Source: Bathynomus jamesi (taxonomy: Eukaryota; Arthropoda; Malacostraca; Isopoda; Cirolanidae). From it: DNA of 64,000 nucleotides. Made by a program: the position numbers and the translations under genes. The DNA lies in NCBI GenBank assembly GCA_023014485.1, contig JAJOZX010000879.1, forward strand, positions 62,001 through 126,000, read 5' to 3'. Positions 55,694 to 64,000 of this stretch are shown piece after piece. The stretch's first letter is position 1. Every line of letters begins with the position of its first letter. The notes beneath the pieces are model-generated. The model saw only the letters and a program-made list of their open reading frames with translations, made no database searches and had not been told where the DNA came from.

Positions 55694-57079
55694 CATACCA
55701 CCAGAATGCCAAAATACAATTCTCAGCTTTGGGTGTCAAAGGGTTGGAATACACAACTCTTATGGAGAAAGCAGTGTGTGATGTGAACAATAGGAATTGC
55801 ATGATGCAAATATGTAATCTCTGTCCAAAAGAACAAGGTATTAAGAATTTTTTGCTCACTTTTCAAAGTGTTAATGATCCTGAATGTGAGGAAATAAAAT
55901 ATAAACAATGGGTTACTACAGATCGATGCAATATGGTTGAAAAAACAGAATCTGTAGATGATTTTATAAATTCATTAAGCACAAAAATCGTCAAATTGAC
56001 ACATCATCACTTTAAACAAAGAATCAGAGTGCATTTCTAAAAAACTTGAAGAATAATTTAAATAGTCATACGGCTGTAGTTCTTGGTGACTTTTCAGAAA
56101 ACTACTCATTTGTAGTACAGGATGCAGCCCAAGGTTTTCATTGGGAAAATACCCAATGCACAGTGCATTCCTTTGTGTTATATTATAAGGAACCAGAAAG
56201 TAATGAAACAAAACATTCAAGTTATTGTTTTTATCTCTAAATACAAAACATAACACTACAATGGTTTACACTTTTTTAAATACACTCATACCTATTATTA
56301 GAAAATCCCAACTTCATATCAAAAAATTACATTATTTTAATGATGGATGTGCAGGACAATATAAAAATCGTTTCAACTTTGTTAACATTTGTAAACATGA
56401 AGAACATTTTGGGCTGGAATGTGAGTGGCATTTCTTTGCCACAAGCCATGGTAGGAGTGCTTGTGATGGGATTAGGGGGTACAGTGAAAAGCTCTGTAGC
56501 CAGAGCGAGTATGCAGAGAACATTTGCAAATCAAATATTAACACCAGAAGACATGTTTGAATTTTGTTCAAACAATATAAGTGACAGCATAAATTTTTTT
56601 TAATAAATTCTGAAGAAATTGAAGCTATGGAAAAATTTTTAAATGACAGATATGAAAAAAGTATGCGGCTAACAGGAACACAAAAATTCTACAGATTTGT
56701 ACCTATTAATGCAAGTAACATAAAAACATTTGAATTATCTTCTGATGAAGTTGGTGAGGTGAGGATTATAAGCAAAGCTTTTCTGGGTAAAGATAATGTT
56801 GAAGTTAATCCAAAAATAGGAGAGTACATAGTTTGTATTTACAATGATCAGAAATGGTTGGGATTTGTACATTCCTATAATGAGGAATTTGATGACTTTG
56901 AGGTTAGCTTTTTGCACCCATCAGGATATAGTGTTTACTATTACTTTCCACAAATTAGAGATACATGCCACATATCAAGAGATAAAATTTTAGGTTTATT
57001 AAGCACACCAACTTCAAAGCCAGGAACAATGCGTATTCAATATGTTTTCCCAAAAAATGAGTTGAAAAAACCTGTGTAA
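55694..57079 (+). pseudogene. Family C transposase-like gene, copy C4, 3' part (best-preserved copy)
   Basis: Continues the frame after the Tc1 insertion: YHQNAKIQFSALGVKGLEY, a Cys-rich block (MMQICNLCPKEQGI) and KYKQWVTTDRCNMVEK. The probable catalytic part follows after frameshifts: VVLGDFSENYSFVVQDAAQG (56078-56137), HYFNDGCAGQYKN (56333-56371) and ECEWHFFATSHGR with SACDGI. Bases 56627-57079 are open and encode a C-terminal module (GEYIVCIYNDQKWLGFVHSY, FEVSFLHPSGY) ending KKPV. Candidate catalytic residues are the Asp of GDFSEN, the Asp of NDGCAG, and a Glu or Asp in EWHFF...CDG. This is inference from conservation among the five copies here. The downstream sequence to about 57690 is probably its 3' terminal region. 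Confidence 0.7.
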
Positions 57080-57696
57080 TTATGAATCAACTTGATGTAA
57101 TATGTGTTCAATTTGTATTTTTGCTATTTATTTTCATCCATGTGAATATATCATTTGTAGTTCTCTATTTCAGTCTGCAGGGGTAAAAATGTCAAAATTT
57201 CACAATGTACATATTTTTTCAATAATTTTTAAAATATCTTGCAACTTGATACCTACATTTTTCATTGTTTATATCTTTTAACAATTAATGGAAGTTTAAT
57301 AAATGAAAATTTTTTTTTGGGATTTCACTGTCTAGGGGGGGGTGGGGGTCAAAAATAAAAATAAAAAAGGGGGTGAAAATTTTCATTATTGTTCTACACA
57401 TTTGAATGTGGTATCATTTAATAGATCTCTTCATGCTGATTCTAAAAATGTATAGTTTTATAGATCTACGGTAATATGTTTGGGAGTTATTGCCCATTAA
57501 AGTTAGGTGGTAAAGTGGGGCCCCCAAGATTTTGGGGGCCCATATCTCAAAAACTATTGGTCATAGAACTTTTTAATTTTGACCAGTGAAATCAGCACCC
57601 AGAAGAACCCAATATGTCAATTTTCATCAAAATCCGAGTTGGAGTGGTGACATGCATTGGGTGATCTCTCCTGGAATGCCCCCATAACCCTATATA

Positions 57697-57924
57697 TTAG
57701 GTCATCCCATAAGTAATGCAGCATTTTTAAATTTTTTTTTTTTAAATTTTTAGCATTATTTTACGGATAGAAATCAAACAACTCTTTGAAGTTATTTATA
57801 TTTAAATAAATATTTATTTCAATATAAATAACTTTAAAGAGTTGTTTGCTTTCTATCCGTAAAATGATAAAAATTAAAAAAAAAAAAATTAAAAAAATGC
57901 TGCATTACTTATGGGATGACCTAA
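57697..57924. mobile_element. Fold-back mariner-like MITE
   Basis: A 228-bp near-perfect palindrome with ends TTAGGTCATCCCATAAGTAA, flanked by TA (57695-57696 and 57925-57926). Each arm is about 110 bp, with a T-rich and an A-rich run mirroring each other. It sits at the degraded left end of the DD41D mariner. Confidence 0.87.
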
Positions 57925-58475
57925 TACATAAATTATTCACCCCATTATAAGCCTTAATAAATTTGTTATTATAGGAGCTATCTTAAAACGGTTTGCGGCA
58001 ATTAATAACACAACTCAAGAAATTTTTTTCTTTATTTCGCAGAACATCCACTAGGGGCACAATGGTGACAGTGAAGGAGAAAGCAATGTTTGTGCTGTGG
58101 ATGTGGGAAACCAAATCTCCAATTACTGTAGAGAGACGTTTTTGGGAGGAATTTCAGAAAACTCCACCAACAAAGCAATCACTCAAGCGATGGCTGAAAC
58201 AATTTCAAGAAACTGGCAGTGTGCTACATCAGAAAGGAGCTGGTAGGCCTAGTGTGTCTGAAGATAAGATAGCAGGAATTCAGGAGGCATTTATCCAAAG
58301 TCCTACAAAATCCATCTGCTGAGCAAGCCAAGAATTGCAAATACCATGTTCAACAGTGCATAAAGTGGTTCACAAGAGGTTGAAACTTTATGCCTACAAA
58401 TTGCAAACCTTGCAGAAACTTCTACCAAATGACAAACCCAAATGGGTACAGTTTGCTGTTGACATTCTTGACCAT

Positions 58476-61198
58476 TAGGGTGGTCCTTAAAATTCAAAGT
58501 TGGGAAGTTTCAGCTCCCACCCCCGGAAATCATTCGAATGGTTGAGAAAACTCTCCAGTTACATTTTTTATTAAATCGGACAACGTTTACCCCTCCCTCA
58601 TCGACCTTGAACTTTTACCCCCGGAGTTGTTGCCTGGTTGCAGTTGTTGCCATTGTTGCCCGGATAGCGATCCTGGGTCTGTAGGGTTCGCTTCTGAGAG
58701 TCCGGAAACTGGCAGCGGTGGCGAGCGACGACTTGCAGGAGGAACTGGAGTTGCTCCTCGTCGTGGGTCAGCGTCCGGTTGTACTCTTGGGTGAGGGCAA
58801 CTCCTCGCTCGGCATGGTCGTTGATTACGGCGAGCCCTCCCACACGTGCCGCCGCTGTCTTGAAGTCTTCCCGCTTCGGCCAGGTCTCCGGGTCGACCTC
58901 GAGGAAGCCGTCCTCCAGTCGAAGTTTCTCGAAGAAACCTCGTGTGTTGGACGACGCCAGGTCTTCCAACTGAAGCCCGGCGAGTACTCGGTTTGGCAGC
59001 GTGGGCCGCTTCGCCGGGGACTCCTCACCGACCCGGTCGTGGAGAGAGGCGATGATCTTCCTCTTCTGATCGACGGCGATTCCCGGATCGAACAGCGCCA
59101 GCGCCACCAGCTCCTCCGACAGGTACCAGAGGTGGTTCTGGAACTTGGTCAGCGCCGCCTTGGCCACCGCAGGGTTGATGTCAGAGTAGGCCAGCAGGTC
59201 CTTGAGGAGGGCGAAGTCATTTCGGGGGGCAGTTGCGGCGATCGGAGCCTCCGTCCACGCCTTGGCGTAGACCCGACAGACGAAGATGCAGATGCTCCGG
59301 AGGCCACTCTCCTCCCTCGCCGTGAGTTTGAACTGCTGTCGGAACATCCAGACCTTCAAGGCGTAGATTGCCTTCGCCATCCAGCGGGCGTGGTGAATCG
59401 GCCCGGGAGCTCGGAAACGCACTCCTCGCGGGGGGACGTGACCGACGAAGAGGAGGGTGAGCTCGAGCAGCTCACGGTAATCGTCGCGCAGGTCCTTGCG
59501 CTCGACTATCGCCTTCTCAAACCACTCCGTGTCGACAGTGGTGAGCAGAGGAGCGACATCGGGGTGCGCAGCGCCGGACTCGTACTGGCTTCTGTCCAGG
59601 AAATCCCAGCGCTCCTGAAAACGCTTGAAGAGGGTCACGTCAGGACCGGACGTGGGGCCCATCACAGCCGTGAACGCCGCACCGAGGAGGAGCTCCAGCA
59701 CATGATGGCGGCACGCGAAGTAGAGCAAGTCTTTCGCGAGGTGTTGCTCGATGAGGTCGCACGCTCCGTTGTTCCGGCTGGTGTTCGAGGCGGTGGTATC
59801 GAATGACAAGCCACTCACTTGCTCAGTGAGCTCCCACTCCTCCAACGCGTTGAGGACGGCCTTGGCCATCTCAGAGCCCGTTCCACTCGGCAGCTTCGGG
59901 ACGCCCAGGAGCTGCACCGCGCCATTACCGGAGACCAAGATGGGAAGCCGATCGACTTGCTCCTTGCTCGTCAAGTCCTGCATGAGCTTGCTGTCCCAGT
60001 GAACGACAAGATTGCCGGCCCTCAGCTCTTCCTTGAGCGCCACGTTGAGCCTGGAGCGGTGCCTGCGCCGGTGTCGGCGGATGGAGCTGCGGTTGATATT
60101 GAGCTCTGCGACGTCGTGCCCAAGCGACCGGGCAACCTCTGTCAGGACGTAGACAGCTCCTCGGTCGGTCACCTTCGTGCGATCCAGCGACGACGCCACA
60201 GCCGCCGAAACGATGTTCGTCGTGCCCCGCCTGGAGCGCTTCGGAGCCCGAGGGCTCCCTTCTTCTCCATGGTCGTCGCTCTCCGCTGCGCTTGCGGCAC
60301 CACTGGAAGAGGACGAAGACCACTCGAGCTCCACTCGGGCCGTAGATGTCGTCGCTTCTTCCTCGGCTCGCTGCCTCCGTCGGTCTTCTTCCCCTTGGCG
60401 TTGAGATGCGTGGGCATCGACAGCGGCTAGCGTCGAGTCGACGGACCCCAGCTTGCCGCGCCGACGGGGTTCGCGCTGAGCGAGGAGGAACGCCTTGTCC
60501 TCCTCGTTCTTGAGCAGCTCCATGGCGTTAGCGGCAGCGACGTCGAACAGGTTCATCATCCGCTCGCTGAACTCGTCCTCCCGCTTCGCTTGAGCGCCAG
60601 CTCGCCCCTTGTTCCTCTTCACATCGTTGAACTCCTTGTGGAGCTTCTCAATCTTGGTGACGATGTGGTCCTTCCGGCGGAGGGGGATTCGCGCCTTGGA
60701 CCACACCTCGGTGACGAGCTCGACGACCTGGTTGGCGGCCTCTCGAAGTGACTTCTACTGGACGTCGATCCTGTAGACCGTCAGGGCCAAGACCTCTTTT
60801 TGCGAAGGAAGTTGCGACCCGGCGATCGATTCCTGCGGGGCAATCAGGTAGCGCAGCTTCGCTGCCATGATCCAGGTTATCTACTTAAAGGTTGAAGGAG
60901 TTATTCACTATTCAGTTTAAATTATAATCATTAGAATTTACAGTTTTACACACATTAGTTATCCAACCACTGAAAATCTGGAAAGAATGAAAAAAACAAA
61001 CATTACAAATTATGTAACATTTACTTGAAAGTCAAAAAATTAGCTTAATGGTAATGCTCAATGAGGGAGGGGTAAACATTGTCCGATTAAAAAAATAAAT
61101 CACCTAGAGAGTTTTCTCGACCATTCGAACGATTTCCGCGGGTGGGAGCTGAAAAATGTTCAACTTGAAATTTCACCCCCTAAGCAAGGACCACCCTA
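58476..61198 (-). mobile_element. Family A (hAT-like) transposon, GC-rich copy
   Basis: A 2723-bp element with ends TAGGGTGGTCC, perfect over 11 bp. The similarity continues inward for about 140 bp (CAGCTCCCACCC, TTCGAATGGT, GAGAAAACTCTC, GTTTACCCCTCCCTCAT). It is flanked by the exact 8-bp duplication TTGACCAT (58468-58475 and 61199-61206) inside the mariner gene. The coding part is strikingly GC-rich, while the terminal regions are AT-rich like their surroundings. Confidence 0.93.
58598..60868 (-). pseudogene. Family A transposase-like gene, near-intact, GC-rich, one amber codon
   Basis: The frame runs from ATG 60866-60868 (MAAKLRYLIAPQESIAGSQL) to the stop at 58598-58600, 757 codons, broken only by a TAG at 60755-60757 (codon 38). 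A second in-frame Met at 60706 would give 702 residues. In that numbering: a charged helical N terminus, a Ser-rich acidic segment near 130-150, an Arg/His-rich patch near 206-219, the Asp of VVHWDSK at 238, GLSFDTTASN with Asp 303, CRHH at 332-335, and HAERGVAL with Glu 633. Spacing 65 and 330 is close to Hermes hAT transposase (D180, D248, E572). No intron separates HWDSK from LVSGNG, unlike the AT-rich copy. Role as transposase is inferred. Confidence 0.8.
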
Positions 61199-61439
61199 TT
61201 GACCATATTGATGAAGATGAGCATTTTTTGAACAATGTCATTTTCAGTGATGAAGCGACATTCCATCTGTCTGGTAAAGTCAACAGACACAATTGCCGTA
61301 TATGGAGATCAGAAAATCTGCATGAATTTATTGAACACGAAACAGTCCCAAGATAAATGTTTGGTGTGCTCTCTCTCATAACTGTGTGATTGGACCATTT
61401 TTCTTCCATGAGAACACTGTGAAGGCTACAAATTACCTA

Positions 61440-62697
61440 CAGGGGTTAGACAAAATAATATGAACACCTTGATAAATGGCGGTTTTTATTCTTAATATGG
61501 AGTTGGTCCTCCTTTAGCGGCAATAACAGCTGCAATGCGTTGGGGAATTGATTCATACAGCTTTTGGACAGTGGCTAGAGGAATCCTGAGCCATTTTTCG
61601 AGCAAACCCTGCTCCAGTTCCTCCAAAGACGCTGGCAGTGGGAATCGGCTTCTGACCTGCTGCTCCAACTGACACCACAGATGCTCGATAATGTTAAGAT
61701 CTGGGGATTGTGGAGGCCAATCCAAGCGTTCTACTTCACTAACATGCTCTTCAAACCAGTTTTTAACGACCCCAGCGGTGTGGATTGGTGCATTATCATC
61801 CTGGAAGACGGCGTCGCCATTGGGAAACAGCGATTGGACCATGGGATGGACCTGGTCAGCCAATATTGACAGACAGACCTGGGCGTTAACCCTACCATGC
61901 AGTACTACAGCTGGGCCAAGAGTATTCCACGATATTGCTGCCCAAACCATCACAGATCCGCCTCCATGCTTAATGGTTGGGGTCAGGCAGTCCGGGTCAT
62001 AAGCATCTTTAGGCTGTCTCCAGACATAAACTCGACCGGAACATGGAAATAGCGTAAAGGAGGATTCGTCAGAGTAGACCACATTCTTCCACCGGTCCAT
62101 TGACCAATTCTTATGGTCATTACACCATTTTCTGCGCCGCTCAATGTTGATGTGCGAAAGGAAGGGTTTGGCAATTGCAGCCCTCCCATGGTATCCAGCT
62201 CCATGGAGCTCGCGACGTACAGTTCTGGTCGATACCGGGCTTGCAAGATGCTGGTTAAGCTCTGCAGTCACTTTTGGAGCTGTGGTCGTCACAATGCGCT
62301 TTAGCACCCGGCGGTCTCGATCACACAGCTTCTTCTTGCGTCCACTATTGCATTTGTCGGTGCTTGTCTTTCCATGGTTTTGGTATGCAGACATGACCAT
62401 AGAGACAGTTCCTCTGGATACATTGAACATCTGAGCGGTTTTCGTCACCGATGCACCAGCCATCCGCGCTCCAACAATTTGCCCTCTTTGGAAGTCTGAC
62501 AGGTCTTTCATAACTGCTAATTCATAATTCACTCAGATCTGTAAAAACAACGTGAGGGTTATAACATGACGTATACACTCTCTGTTACGCATTTAAATAG
62601 GTTTGCCAGTCATTTGACAGTTTACTTTGTGTCTGAGCAGTCTGTAAAGATAACCGGTGAAATTGGTGGGTGTTCATATTATTTTGTCTAACCCCTG
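61440..62697 (-). mobile_element. Intact Tc1-type element
   Basis: A 1258-bp element with identical ends (CAGGGGTTAGACAAAATAAT then ATGAACACC), flanked by TA (61438-61439 and 62698-62699), inserted in the mariner transposase gene. It carries one uninterrupted transposase gene. The identical ends and open gene mark it as the youngest insertion of this cluster. Confidence 0.95.
61492..62532 (-). CDS. Tc1-type transposase, intact (DD36E spacing)
   Basis: An uninterrupted frame of 346 codons. A second Met eight codons in (MKDLSDFQRGQIVGARMAGA) could also be the start. N-terminal helix-turn-helix: TKTAQMFNVSRGTVSMVMSA; a basic linker SGRKKKL; second helix-turn-helix ending VSTRTVRRELHGAGY. Catalytic blocks: VVYSDESSFTLF, FQDDNAPIHTAG and SPDLNIIEHLW. 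I count 36 residues between the second Asp and the Glu, the spacing described for the 'Incomer' DD36E group. All three acidic residues are present and no stop or frameshift is seen. It would cut at the 29-bp ends flanking it. Expression and activity are not shown by sequence alone. Confidence 0.95.
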   Translation of the reverse strand: MNYELAVMKDLSDFQRGQIVGARMAGASVTKTAQMFNVSRGTVSMVMSAYQNHGKTSTDKCNSGRKKKLCDRDRRVLKRIVTTTAPKVTAELNQHLASPVSTRTVRRELHGAGYHGRAAIAKPFLSHINIERRRKWCNDHKNWSMDRWKNVVYSDESSFTLFPCSGRVYVWRQPKDAYDPDCLTPTIKHGGGSVMVWAAISWNTLGPAVVLHGRVNAQVCLSILADQVHPMVQSLFPNGDAVFQDDNAPIHTAGVVKNWFEEHVSEVERLDWPPQSPDLNIIEHLWCQLEQQVRSRFPLPASLEELEQGLLEKWLRIPLATVQKLYESIPQRIAAVIAAKGGPTPY

Positions 62698-63205
62698 TAG
62701 ATATGCTTGAATGGTATGCTGCACCTCAGCTTGAGGATATGCAGCCCTGTGTGTTCTTTCAGCAAGATGGGGCACCGCCACACTGGGGATTAGAAGTACG
62801 GAGGTTCTCAATGAAAAGTTCCCTTCTCGTTGGATCGGGTGAGATGGCCCTATTCCATGGCCTCCTCATTCCCCGGATATCATGCCTCTGGATTTCTTTT
62901 TATGGGGCTACACAAAGGACAGTGTGTATGCAAAGAAGGTTAATAACATCACAGAATTAAGACACTGGATTGAAGAGACATTAGCTTCCATCACGCAAGA
63001 CATGCTTCTTAATGTTTGGAATGAAATCATCTATCGCCTTGATGTTCTGCGTGCTACCAATGGGGCTCACAGGGAGGTTTACTGAATTAAAACAAAAATT
63101 TCTTGAGTTGTGTTATTAATTGCCGCAAACCATTTTAAGATAGCTCCTATAATAATGGATTTATTAAGGCTTATAATGGGGTGAATAATTTATGGACACC
63201 CTGTA

Positions 63206-63721
63206 GTTTTTTTATAGGAAGCATCCTGGGCAATAAATGAATAATTTTCTGAAAAATCTCCCACAACTATGGCTTTGTTATTATCAAGGTTCTGCTTCAA
63301 TTGCTTTAAATACTGACTCTGAGACTTTGCAGTATAAGTGTGACAAATGAGAGAGAATATAGATTTTGCTAACTTCTGTATGAAGTCATCAACTGGTTCA
63401 AGACAGGAGTGCATTGTGGATGGACCTATCAGTGGTGGTCCATTGGTTGTACTGAACAGACTCTTGTTCTATCAAATTGTTTATGGTGTTTAAATAAGTT
63501 GCTACACCATCTTCACCTGGACAATCACGACATTTGTGCAACATACATTTTGAACTTCTTGCGTTACAGACACTATGCTCCATAAGGTCATAGTAGGTTA
63601 AATGTTTTTCACCAATTGCAGATACCATAAGTTTAGGGTTTGGTGATGTACATAAACACAAACTGAATGTGTTCCTCTCTCCAGCAATAACACACCATTT
63701 AGGACTTAATGTAGCAAAAGT
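63206..63721 (-). pseudogene. Family C transposase-like gene, copy C5, fragment
   Basis: Minus-strand fragment, cut at its 3' side by the mariner end. It begins near 63721 with FATLSPKWCVIAG, then SLCLCTSPNPKLMVSAIGEK, a Cys-rich block (CMLHKCRDCPGEDG), QYNQWTTTDRS and LEPVDDFIQKLAKSIFSL. It ends with IVVGDFSENYSFIAQDA. The order matches copy C4. At least one frameshift lies near 63410. Both ends of the gene are missing. Confidence 0.7.
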
Positions 63722-64000
63722 TGAGAAACCTATGCTCGGGTTGTTTGCAGGGGTGCAGTGCCAATTTTATAGGTGCTGGAGCTCTGGTGGGCCTGACAAA
63801 AGCCTGCCATTTCCTATCCTGTTTCTATATATGCCACACAATGACTAAGTATTTCGTGTTTGCACTCACTAATTATCATAAAATAAATATAATTATCAAG
63901 CAAATAAAGAAAAAAGAGCAATCATGTATTTTATCAATTTAAGAAGTTAAAACTACTTAGTGCTTACCAAATACCACCAGTGGGAAGTTTCACAATAATT
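63722..64000. other. Unassigned end of the window, possible hAT terminus
   Basis: At about 63750 the sequence CAGGGGTGCAGTGCCAATTT, followed by TATAGGTGCTGGAGCTC, resembles hAT MITE ends. No matching right end lies within the window. The rest is AT-rich without motifs. Confidence 0.35.

Larger units (their letters stand above)
58062..63085 (+). pseudogene. mariner transposase in three pieces (58062-58475, 61199-61439, 62698-63085)
   Basis: The first piece starts at ATG 58062 (MVTVKEKAMFVLWMWETKSP) with the helix-turn-helix KQSLKRWLKQFQETG and a TGA at about 58320. The second starts IDHIDEDEHFLNNVIFSDEA, holding the first catalytic Asp in FSDEATFHL, with a one-base frameshift near 61355. The third has VFFQQDGAPPHWGLEVRRF, then after a frameshift MPLDFFLWGYTKDSVYAKKV, and ends GAHREVY. 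The D to D spacing matches the 41 residues seen in the palindromic mariner. Insertions and frameshifts make it inactive. Confidence 0.85.
57927..63203 (+). mobile_element. DD41D mariner interrupted by two other transposons
   Basis: The right end (63085-63203) finishes with the complement of CAGGGTGTCCATAAATTATT, followed by TA. Its inner part is mirrored at 57927-58030 on the left (ATTCACCCCATTATAAGCCT, AATTAATAACACAACTCAAG), giving inverted repeats over 100 bp. The extreme left end has decayed at the MITE junction. Removal of 58476-61198 and 61440-62697 leaves a mariner of about 1.3 kb. Confidence 0.85.

Noticed and set aside
58718..59806. 362-codon plus-strand open frame opposite the family A gene
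   Set aside because: It is the antisense shadow of a GC-rich gene; GC-rich sequence makes stop-free antisense frames likely. No motif is visible, and the minus strand frame has the conserved blocks.
59819..60430. 203-codon plus-strand frame in the same element
   Set aside because: Also antisense to the family A gene, with no recognisable domain.

Overview
The window is eukaryotic repeat DNA, AT-rich apart from one GC-rich insertion. It is almost wholly built of transposable elements in various states of decay. The mix (CR1-like LINEs, a Penelope-like element, Tc1/mariner and Tigger elements, many hAT elements with 8-bp target duplications, Ty3/gypsy) suggests an invertebrate animal, probably an arthropod. 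The species cannot be fixed from this sequence. The only host-gene sequence I can support is one 166-bp exon on the minus strand at 37993-38158. It encodes part of an SLC35B3-like PAPS transporter, so much of the window may be intron of that gene.

Layout. 1-5285: two CR1-like LINEs, the second carrying a hAT MITE. 5286-8515: an intron-containing transposase-like pseudogene (family B) and its right terminal region, which is dense in AGGTCA half-sites. 8521-15485: a dispersed repeat and three further LINEs, one interrupted by hATs nested inside a hAT. 15868-19239: Tc1, hAT and Tigger-like MITEs, and a mariner with a mutated catalytic residue. 19327-27045: a Penelope-like element whose RT/endonuclease core sits between long inverted arms. 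The arms were later invaded by a GHS-motif element (family D) and a family A transposon. 27052-30162: Tc1, mariner and Tigger elements. 30519-36960: long inverted repeats enclosing a family C pseudogene, a LINE and a tRNA-derived SINE. 37224-43510: hAT MITE, host exon, palindromic mariner and two opposed family C fragments. 43895-50447: a Ty3/gypsy pol region with one LTR and an unusual domain order. 50981-64000: a mariner end, family C interrupted by a 3.4-kb Tc1, then a mariner interrupted by a GC-rich family A element and by an intact Tc1, then another family C fragment.

Families A-D are labels used only here. A, B and C are multi-domain proteins that I recognise as recurring 'hypothetical' transposon proteins of invertebrates but cannot name. 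Family A has hAT hallmarks: 8-bp target duplication, TAGGG terminus, and D-D-E spacing close to that of Hermes. Family C occurs five times, always broken.

Nearly all genes are pseudogenes. The exceptions are the Tc1 transposase at 61492-62532, with no visible defect, and the GC-rich family A gene at 58598-60868, with one in-frame stop. Insertions that cut other elements, together with their target duplications, give a relative order of events. The most unusual items are the gypsy order RT-RNaseH-OTU-like-aspartic protease-integrase, the inverted Penelope structure with hammerhead-like cores, the GC-rich family A element, and the half-site-loaded termini shared by families B and C.
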